24,474 nucleotides of DNA, taken from an uncultured Steroidobacter sp. Lineage in GTDB: Bacteria > Pseudomonadota > Gammaproteobacteria > Steroidobacterales > Steroidobacteraceae. The notes beneath the pieces are model-generated. The model was not told the origin of the DNA, ran no database searches, and was given only the letters and a program-made list of their open reading frames with translations. This document shows, one piece after another, positions 15,708 through 22,226 of this stretch. Location: the NCBI GenBank assembly GCA_946478975.1, contig CAMLEO010000083.1, positions 1-24,474 on the forward strand, read 5' to 3'. Numbering within the stretch: the stretch's first letter is position 1; the number at the start of each line of letters is the position of its first letter. A program made the position numbers and the translations under genes.

Positions 15708-17915
15708 CTACTTCACCGGCTCACCATACAAAATTCCTCTCCCGTCCGTGCCCACGTAAACACGGCCGAAGATGCGAGGGTCGCCAGCGATGGTGCGGAA
15801 GCGGCGGCCCCATTCGTGGCGGTCGTCGTTCAAACGCAGCCAGGATTTGCCGGAGTCATCTGAGCGCCAGAGGGCGCGGAGGGAGTCGCGACGGGCGATG
15901 GCGAACAGGGTGGGTTCTTTGCGGCGAGGCGGGGCTTTGCCCAGGCTGAGCATTTCGATTTGCAGGTTGCTGGGGCGCTCGATGAAGGAACGGCCGGCGT
16001 CGGTGGAATGAAACAATCGTCCACGCACCACGAACCAGAGATCGCCGCCTTTGCCGAGGGTTGCAACCAACGGCCACTGCGCCTCGCGATTGGTGGGGCG
16101 TTCGGCGTCGATGTCATCGGGCAGGCCGCGGGTGTGCTGGGATTCGAAGGTCTTGCCGCCGTCCGTGCTTTGAAAGATCGATGAGCTCTCGTAATCGAGC
16201 GCATAAAGGGCGCGGGGCTGCACACGATCGGCGATCGGTCGCGCTCCTTGTGGAAGGCCGCGAGATGCAATCCAGCTTGCGCCACGATCAAACGTCACCA
16301 TTGGCGTCGGCGCGCCGACGATGATGGATCCGGCGTCGGCTGAGACGGCGATAGGAAAGTCGCCGCGACCCATTCTCTCCCGCAGCGCTGAATCATTGAG
16401 CTGCGGCGAGTTGAGTACTCGCCAGCTGCGGCCGTGATCGGTGGAGTACGCGAATGTCGGTTCGCCGCTCGCCGAACGGTGCGGAGGCGTGCCGCTGCGT
16501 ACGACCACATTCGGCGTAACGCCGGCGTAGTCGATCGTGTTTGTGTTCGCAAACACCGGTTCACGAAATTGCAGCGCCGGCGACGTTTGCAAATCTTCGT
16601 GCGCGAAGCCGCTGATGTCCCCAAACCCGCTCAGCAATGGAAACCCCGCGCTCGGGCTCACCAGCGTGATCACCGCTGTGTGCTCCGTGCCTTTAACCCA
16701 GGGATGCCAGTTGATCGATTTGTGTTCGTCCGCGTTGCCGAGCTCACGTGTCGCGTAGATTGTCGCGCCGGTTCCGTACGCGACAAAGTTCGAATCGAAC
16801 GGATCGATTGCGACCGCGGCGATCCACCAGCCGAAGTCGGCTTCGGGCTTGCCCCACAGCAGGAACGGGGTGCTGGAAACATCGCGACGGCTGATCGCTC
16901 GCAGGTCGGTCCAGCTGCGTCCGCCATCGGTTGAACGCCAGATCACATCGCCGCCGTCATATCGATTCATCGTCGCAACGACCAGCGTATTTGAATGCTG
17001 ACGATCCAGGCTCAACCCCATGTAGCCGCCTTCACGCGGCACGTTGTTGCGTGGTGGAGTGATGTCGGTCCACTTGCCCGTGGCAATCTCATATTTGCGA
17101 ACGGCGCCGCCATTCACGTTGCTGGGGCCGATGCTGCCTGCGTATGTGACATAGAGCACACCGCGCTCGTCGATCTGCGCTTGTGCGGGCAGCAATGCCT
17201 CGGGTTCGCCTGCAACGACTTGCCAGGTCTTCCCCGCATCGTCGGATCGATAGAGATGATGTTCGCCCGGATCGGCGACGCCCACGAACACGGTGCGACC
17301 CGGGCCGAAGACGACAAAGCTGAGTCCGCCATTGGTTCGTTGCCCGCGCGGCGGCACGCCGAGCCCGGCGTGAGGAAACGATTCAACTCGCTGCCACGTC
17401 GCGCCAGAGTCGAGGCTCCGTTGCAAGCCATCGTGCCGGGACGCGTAGTACAGCGTGCTGGTCTCGTTCGGATCGATGGCGAGTCGTTCGCCGAGCCCGC
17501 GGCCATCTTCGTTGCCGCCCATGCGAAAGCCGACCGGAAACACCTCCCAGGTGTTGCCTCGATCGCGAGAGCGCAGAATCGCGGCCGGGTCGCGTCGATA
17601 CATTCCCGCGGCGGCATATACGACGTTGGCATCTTTCGGATCCGGTGCGACGCTCTCGATGCCGAAGTAATTCGCCTCGCTCATCGCATCTTGCAAAGGA
17701 ATCCAGCTCGCCGCACGCGCATCCCAGCGGTACAGGCCGCCGATGTCGCAGCGAGCGTAGGCGAGGCCTTTCTCGACGCGGCTGAAGACGATGCCGGGAA
17801 TGAAGCCGCCTTCGCCAACGACTGCGTCGTGCCATTCATACCGGGGTTGAGCGGATTGGGCAGTGGCGCCGAAGAGCAGCAATCCGAGCAGGGCGAGCAG
17901 GTGTAATCGCGACAT
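15708..17915 (-). CDS. Secreted GH74-type BNR-repeat glycosidase (xyloglucanase-like)
   Basis: This 735-residue protein has a signal peptide (residues 1-22, hydrophobic core LLALLGLLLFGATAQ) and then two seven-bladed-propeller-sized halves. It opens with VVGEGGFIPGIVFS and LAYARCDIGGLYRWD, the GH74 hallmark. Asp57 matches one catalytic Asp and Asp433 in FGDISGFAHEDL matches the other, by my recollection of GH74 structures. At least nine Asp-box repeats of the type SxDxGxxW/F are present, for example SRDRGNTW 117-124 and STDGGRSW 328-335. GH74 enzymes cut xyloglucan or related beta-1,4-glucans. There is no carbohydrate-binding module, so the protein may act in the periplasm or on the cell surface. 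I chose ATG 17915 because the signal peptide starts there; an upstream in-frame ATG at 17951 would overlap the sigma promoter element. It diverges from the ECF sigma gene. Confidence 0.82.
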   Translation of the reverse strand: MSRLHLLALLGLLLFGATAQSAQPRYEWHDAVVGEGGFIPGIVFSRVEKGLAYARCDIGGLYRWDARAASWIPLQDAMSEANYFGIESVAPDPKDANVVYAAAGMYRRDPAAILRSRDRGNTWEVFPVGFRMGGNEDGRGLGERLAIDPNETSTLYYASRHDGLQRSLDSGATWQRVESFPHAGLGVPPRGQRTNGGLSFVVFGPGRTVFVGVADPGEHHLYRSDDAGKTWQVVAGEPEALLPAQAQIDERGVLYVTYAGSIGPSNVNGGAVRKYEIATGKWTDITPPRNNVPREGGYMGLSLDRQHSNTLVVATMNRYDGGDVIWRSTDGGRSWTDLRAISRRDVSSTPFLLWGKPEADFGWWIAAVAIDPFDSNFVAYGTGATIYATRELGNADEHKSINWHPWVKGTEHTAVITLVSPSAGFPLLSGFGDISGFAHEDLQTSPALQFREPVFANTNTIDYAGVTPNVVVRSGTPPHRSASGEPTFAYSTDHGRSWRVLNSPQLNDSALRERMGRGDFPIAVSADAGSIIVGAPTPMVTFDRGASWIASRGLPQGARPIADRVQPRALYALDYESSSIFQSTDGGKTFESQHTRGLPDDIDAERPTNREAQWPLVATLGKGGDLWFVVRGRLFHSTDAGRSFIERPSNLQIEMLSLGKAPPRRKEPTLFAIARRDSLRALWRSDDSGKSWLRLNDDRHEWGRRFRTIAGDPRIFGRVYVGTDGRGILYGEPVK

Positions 17916-17940
17916 CGCCGCGATGGTAGCACCGAGGCCC

Positions 17941-17972
17941 GAGGTAGCCATTTTTCGTCGGCGGACGCTCTA
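17941..17972 (+). promoter_or_regulatory. Predicted ECF-sigma promoter, copy 1 (upstream of the sigma gene)
   Basis: GAGGTAGCCA (17941-17950), a 15-nt spacer beginning with a T-run, then CGCTCTA (17966-17972). The same two blocks with the same spacer length recur at 19597-19628 before the TonB transducer. Both copies end exactly 42 nt before a start codon. The layout fits a -35/-10 pair for a FecI-type sigma factor and implies autoregulation. Confidence 0.75.
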
Positions 17973-18014
17973 TGCTTTGGGACTGGGCCTGGAATTGGGA
18001 AGTCAGGCGGGCAT

Positions 18015-18554
18015 TTGGTCAAGCAGACGGGTCAACGGTCGTTCGTCGCGGGGGTTGCGGCTCAGTACGGGCAGCGGCTGCGGCGATTCCTTGCCGCGAG
18101 ATTGCGAGATCCGCGCGATGCGTCCGACATCGCTCAGGAGGTGTACCTGCGCCTGCTGCGAGTCGAGCGCCACGAGCTCATCCGCAATCCGGAAGCGTAT
18201 TTGCTGACGATCGCCAGCCATCTGCTTCACGAGCAGGCGCTGCGTCGGGCGGCAGCGCCCTCGGTCGTCGACATCGAGAGCGTCGCTCCGGAACTGCGCT
18301 CGCTTTCCGACGAAGATCCGAGCGTGCAGGCCGATGCGCAGCGTCGCGTACGCGAGCTCGAAAGTGCGCTCGCCGAGTTGTCTCCCAAAGCTCAGGCGGC
18401 GCTGCTGCTGCATCGTCGTGACGGTTATTCCATCGAGGAGATTGGCGAACGCCTCGGCGTGTCTCGGGCCATGGCCAAGAAGTATCTGGCGCGTGCACTG
18501 GCGCATTGCCGGCAAGCGCTCGACCGGCAGCGAGGCCAAGGAGGCCCGACATGA
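18015..18554 (+). CDS. ECF RNA polymerase sigma factor, FecI-like
   Basis: This 179-residue sigma-70-family factor contains only regions 2 and 4. Region 2 has LRDPRDASDIAQEVYLRLLRV (about 31-51). Region 4 has LSPKAQAALLLHRRDGYSIEEIGERLGVSRAMAKKYLARAL (about 122-162) with a clear helix-turn-helix. These features and its neighbours (FecR, then a TonB receptor with an STN domain) place it in the iron-citrate or carbohydrate cell-surface-signalling group. The start is TTG 18015. It is supported by homology beginning soon after and by sitting 42 nt after the predicted promoter element, the same distance as in the receptor gene. Its stop overlaps the FecR start as ATGA, so sigma and anti-sigma are translationally coupled. 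Confidence 0.9.
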   Translation: MVKQTGQRSFVAGVAAQYGQRLRRFLAARLRDPRDASDIAQEVYLRLLRVERHELIRNPEAYLLTIASHLLHEQALRRAAAPSVVDIESVAPELRSLSDEDPSVQADAQRRVRELESALAELSPKAQAALLLHRRDGYSIEEIGERLGVSRAMAKKYLARALAHCRQALDRQRGQGGPT

Positions 18555-19591
18555 ATTCGCAGATTCTTCAGGAAGCGGCCGACTGGCTGGTCAACATCCG
18601 CGACGGCACGCCGGACGAGCGCCTGCGGGCGCAATTCTCCGAATGGTTGTGCAAGTCGCCCGAGCACGTGCGTGCATATTTGGAATTGGAATCGATGTGG
18701 CGGGATGTGGCGGTTGTCGAGTCCAACCAGGCGACCAGCGCCGAAGCGTTGATCAGCAACGCGAACGCCGCCGGCAGCGTGGTCGCGTTCGAAGAGCTTG
18801 CGTCGATTCGTCGGGCGGATGAGATGAGCACGCGTTCTCGCCCGACGCGCGCGCCGTTCGCGATGGCCGCTGCCATCGTGCTCGCCTGCGTCGCCGGTGC
18901 GATTGGCTGGTGGCAGCTCGCTCGATTTCCCACGTATGAGACGGACATCGGCGAGCAGCGCTCGATCACGCTGGTCGACGGCTCCATCGTCGAGCTCAAC
19001 GCGCGCTCGCGTTTGAAAGTCGCGTACTCCGAGCACGAGCGCAAAGTGGAGCTGCTCGAAGGGCAGGGCTTGTTTCGCGTTGCCAAGGATGCGACTCGTC
19101 CATTCGTGGTCTACAGCGACGACGTGCGCGTGCGCGCTGTAGGTACGCAGTTCGATGTGCACCAGAAAGACGGCGGCACGATTGTCACCGTGCTCGAAGG
19201 GAAGGTCGAAGTGAGCAAAGGGCCGGCCGGCTCTGCGCCTCGCATCGATCAGCCCATCAAACTCACGACCATGGAACTGCGAGCCGGCCAGCAAGTCGAG
19301 GTCGCCGACGCCGGACTGGAGCCGCCGAGCGCTGCAAACATCGAAACCGCGACGGCATGGACGCATCGTCAGATCGTGTTCGATTCGGCGCCGCTCACCG
19401 ACGTCGCGCAGGAATTCAATCGTTACAATCACCGGCAGCTGCGGATCGAGGATCCCGCGCTCGGGCACATCCTCATCACCGGCGTGTTCTCCTCCAGCGA
19501 TCCCACGTCACTGTTGCGATTCCTGCGTGAGCAGCCCGAGCTCACAGTCGAGGAAAGCGCCACCGAAGTCCGCATCGTTCCGCGCAAGTAA
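18551..19591 (+). CDS. FecR-family anti-sigma / sigma regulator
   Basis: This 346-residue inner-membrane regulator would hold or activate the ECF sigma factor in response to the outer-membrane transducer. The N-terminal cytoplasmic DUF4880 region (ILQEAADWLVNIRDG, then FSEWLCKSPEHVRAYLELESMWRDV) contacts the sigma factor in this family. A single membrane segment spans about 102-122. The periplasmic FecR domain follows (TDIGEQRSITLVDGSIVELNARSRL, GQGLFRVAKDATRPFVVYS, VRAVGTQFDVH), and a C-terminal DUF4974-like domain spans about 270-346. ATG 18551 overlaps the sigma stop by 4 nt; the frame is open upstream, but homology starts here. The 79-nt gap to the receptor ATG contains the second copy of the predicted sigma promoter, so the receptor can be expressed separately. 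Confidence 0.92.
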   Translation: MNSQILQEAADWLVNIRDGTPDERLRAQFSEWLCKSPEHVRAYLELESMWRDVAVVESNQATSAEALISNANAAGSVVAFEELASIRRADEMSTRSRPTRAPFAMAAAIVLACVAGAIGWWQLARFPTYETDIGEQRSITLVDGSIVELNARSRLKVAYSEHERKVELLEGQGLFRVAKDATRPFVVYSDDVRVRAVGTQFDVHQKDGGTIVTVLEGKVEVSKGPAGSAPRIDQPIKLTTMELRAGQQVEVADAGLEPPSAANIETATAWTHRQIVFDSAPLTDVAQEFNRYNHRQLRIEDPALGHILITGVFSSSDPTSLLRFLREQPELTVEESATEVRIVPRK

Positions 19592-19596
19592 CAAAA

Positions 19597-19628
19597 GAGG
19601 TAGCCACTTTTTGCAAGCGACCGCTCTA
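19597..19628 (+). promoter_or_regulatory. Predicted ECF-sigma promoter, copy 2 (upstream of the TonB transducer)
   Basis: GAGGTAGCCA (19597-19606), a 15-nt spacer with a T-run, then CGCTCTA (19622-19628). The 17 bases in the two blocks are identical to copy 1 at 17941-17972, and 9 of 15 spacer bases also match. It starts 5 nt after the FecR stop and ends 42 nt before the receptor ATG. It would drive the receptor and the S9 peptidase when the sigma factor is active. Confidence 0.78.
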
Positions 19629-19644
19629 CCTGCAGTCATTACAA

Positions 19645-19667
19645 GCCTCGTCAGAGGCAGGGGAGAG
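19645..19667 (+). promoter_or_regulatory. Leader hairpin and ribosome binding site of the TonB transducer
   Basis: A perfect 5-bp stem, GCCTC/GAGGC with loop GTCA (19645-19658), lies directly upstream of the purine-rich site GGGGAGAG (19660-19667), 3 nt before ATG 19671. The ribosome binding site fixes the start over the open frame extending back to 19527. Whether the hairpin affects translation is unknown. Confidence 0.45.
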
Positions 19668-19670
19668 ATC

Positions 19671-22226
19671 ATGCGCGCAGCGGTCGTTGCCACGGTGTTG
19701 TGTGTTTCGATGGCGGGGTTGTCGGTCGCGGCCGAGTCGCAGGCGGCGATCCGGCGCTCGACTCACATTCAAGCGCAGGGATTGGGGCCAGCGTTGAAAG
19801 AGTTGGCGAAGGAGCATGGCTTTCAGCTCGTCTATCGTGCCGAGTTGGTGCGCGACCTGAACACACCCGGCGCCGCCGGCGAGCTCACAACCGAAGACGC
19901 GCTCGTGCAGCTGTTGCAGGGAACAGGCTTGAAACATCGTCGGCTCGACGACTCGACCATTACGATCGAGCCGGCTGCGCAGGACACAACGCAGCTGGAG
20001 ACCGCGCCGTTGCGTGAGGAAGTGGAAGAGGTCCTGGTCACGGGCACACACATTCGCGGCGTCGAGTTCAGTGCGTCCCCAGTGATCACATTCGATCGCG
20101 TGCAACTGGAACGCAGCGGCTATTCAACGCTCGATCAGTTCATCGAAAGCCTGCCGCAAAACTTTGGCGGCGGTGCGAGCCAGGACACGGTAGGAACCGA
20201 CTCGGCAGTCGGCAACGATGCGTACGGCAATGCTGTGAATCTGCGTGCGCTCGGTCCGGGTGCCTCGCTGGTGCTGTTGAACGGGCGGCGCATGGCTCCC
20301 GGCGGCAATGGCGGCCGCTTCGTCGACATCTCGATGATTCCTATGTCCGCGGTGGAGCGAGTGGAAGTGCTCACGGATGGCGCATCGGCGATCTATGGCG
20401 CCGATGCGGTCGGCGGCGTCGTGAACTTCATCCTGCGCGACGATTACGAAGGCGCCGAGACAACGGTGCGATATGGCAGTGTTACTGAAGGCGACTCGAG
20501 CGAGCTGCAAGCATCGCAATCGCTCGGCGCGAACTGGGATCGAGGCGGCACGCTGCTTTCATACGAATATAACGAGCGCGACGCGCTCGACGCGCGCGAT
20601 CGGGATTTCTCGGCCTCGGCGGACGTGCCGAGAACGTTGCTGCCCGAGCAGAAGCGGCACAGCGTGTACGCCAACGTGCACCAGGACGTGGGCGAGCGCT
20701 GGTCGTTGTTCGCGGACGCGCTGTATGCCCGGCGGAAAACGGAAAATCACCTGTCGTATCTTTCGCTGGTCAACGACGAAGCGTCCAAGAGCGAGCAGCT
20801 GTTTGCGTCGATCGGCGGGCGGGTGCGGCTCGGGGGCAACTGGAACGCGCAGTTCACCAGCAGCTACTCGGATTATCAGTTCGATGCCAGTTTGTTACGA
20901 ACTCCCGTCGGCGAGGCCGAGGGCGAGCTGACGCGCACGAGCGTGGCCAACAATGTTTGGTCATTCGATGCGCTCACGGACGGCAGCGTGCTCTCGCTGC
21001 CGGGTGGAGATTTGCGCCTGGCGCTGGGTGCAGCTCATCGCCGTGAGAACGTTCGCCCGACCACGGGAGGCATCATTCCCGACCGCGATGTCACAGCTGC
21101 CTTCGGCGAGCTGTTCATTCCTTTGGTCGGCAAGCCGAATGCGTTCGCCGGCGTGCAGGCGCTGGAGCTGAGCGTCGCGGCACGTTACGAGGATTACAGT
21201 GATTTTGGCGACGACGTGACGCCGAAGTTCGGTGTGCGCTGGCAGCCGGTGGAAGGCGTCAGCGTGCGAGCCACGTACGGCAAGTCGTTCAAGGCGCCGG
21301 CGTTGACGGATCTGGCCCAAGGCACCGAGTCGCTGCTCGCATTCATCGCCAGCGACTTCGGTTTGGAAGTCCCCGGCGATCCGCTGATCCTGCTTAGAAC
21401 GCAGGCGAAGCGGCCCGAACTGCACGAGGAGCGCTCGACCAGCTGGACCGCCGGCATCGACTTCGCGCCGCGCACTGGAGCGTTCTCGCTGAACCTCACC
21501 TATTTTTCCATCGATTTCGAAGGCCGGATCGCCAGCCCGGTCTCCGGCGGCTTGCAGGAGTTCTTCACGCAGCCGGCGTTTCGCCGCTACTTGCTCAATT
21601 CGCCCAGCGCGTCGTTCGTCGGCGCGCGCTTGGGTGAGGCGACGGACTTTACGGATCTGACCGGCGGCGCGTTTACGCCGGAAGATGTTGCGCTGTATGC
21701 CGATGCCACCGTTACAAACATTGCCGAGGAGATGCAACGAGGCATCGATGTCACGGCGCGCTATCCGTTCGAAGTCGGCGTGGAACGATTCGAGGCGGTG
21801 CTCAACAGTACGTATCTCATCGAGTACAAGAAGCGCGTGGCCGCAGGCGCGCCTTCGCGCGACGCCCTGAACATTCTCAACGAGCCGATCGACTTCCGCG
21901 CAAGGGGAGGATTGCTGTGGGATCGAGCCAATCTCGGCGCCGCTCTGTACTTGAACTACGCCGACAGCTATCGAAACACCGACATCGCGCAGTCGAAGAT
22001 CGATTCCTGGGTGACGCTGGATGCACAGCTTCATTACCAGATCGAACGCAATGCCGGCGGGCCGCTCGCAGGAACGCAGTTCGTGCTCAGCATTCAGAAC
22101 TTGTTCGACGAAGATCCGCCGTTCGTGCTGAGCCAGGGCTCCCCGATTGCTCATCCGGGCTACGATTCGGTCAACGCGAGCCCGCTGGGTCGATTCGTTG
22201 CGCTGGAGCTGAAGAAATCGTGGTGA
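19671..22226 (+). CDS. TonB-dependent transducer with STN domain
   Basis: This 851-residue outer-membrane receptor both imports a ligand and signals to FecR. A signal peptide spans about residues 1-21. The STN (secretin/TonB short N-terminal) domain covers about 30-100 (IQAQGLGPALKELAKEHGFQLVYRAELV, then EDALVQLLQGTGLKHRRLDDSTITIEP). The TonB box is EEVLVTG (119-125). The plug is about 130-250 (LDQFIESLPQNFGGGAS, VNLRALGPGASLVLLNGRRM, VERVEVLTDGASAIYGADAVGGVVNFIL). The barrel ends in a C-terminal Trp (ALELKKSW), as expected for BAM-dependent insertion. The plug motifs resemble the large-substrate (peptide or carbohydrate) receptors of Xanthomonadales and Sphingomonadales rather than siderophore receptors. 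It overlaps the downstream peptidase gene as GTGA. Confidence 0.93.
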   Translation: MRAAVVATVLCVSMAGLSVAAESQAAIRRSTHIQAQGLGPALKELAKEHGFQLVYRAELVRDLNTPGAAGELTTEDALVQLLQGTGLKHRRLDDSTITIEPAAQDTTQLETAPLREEVEEVLVTGTHIRGVEFSASPVITFDRVQLERSGYSTLDQFIESLPQNFGGGASQDTVGTDSAVGNDAYGNAVNLRALGPGASLVLLNGRRMAPGGNGGRFVDISMIPMSAVERVEVLTDGASAIYGADAVGGVVNFILRDDYEGAETTVRYGSVTEGDSSELQASQSLGANWDRGGTLLSYEYNERDALDARDRDFSASADVPRTLLPEQKRHSVYANVHQDVGERWSLFADALYARRKTENHLSYLSLVNDEASKSEQLFASIGGRVRLGGNWNAQFTSSYSDYQFDASLLRTPVGEAEGELTRTSVANNVWSFDALTDGSVLSLPGGDLRLALGAAHRRENVRPTTGGIIPDRDVTAAFGELFIPLVGKPNAFAGVQALELSVAARYEDYSDFGDDVTPKFGVRWQPVEGVSVRATYGKSFKAPALTDLAQGTESLLAFIASDFGLEVPGDPLILLRTQAKRPELHEERSTSWTAGIDFAPRTGAFSLNLTYFSIDFEGRIASPVSGGLQEFFTQPAFRRYLLNSPSASFVGARLGEATDFTDLTGGAFTPEDVALYADATVTNIAEEMQRGIDVTARYPFEVGVERFEAVLNSTYLIEYKKRVAAGAPSRDALNILNEPIDFRARGGLLWDRANLGAALYLNYADSYRNTDIAQSKIDSWVTLDAQLHYQIERNAGGPLAGTQFVLSIQNLFDEDPPFVLSQGSPIAHPGYDSVNASPLGRFVALELKKSW

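Noticed and set aside
16995..17906. 303-codon open frame opposite the GH74-type gene
   Set aside because: The opposite strand carries intact Asp-box repeats and a signal peptide; the + strand translation has no recognisable domain.
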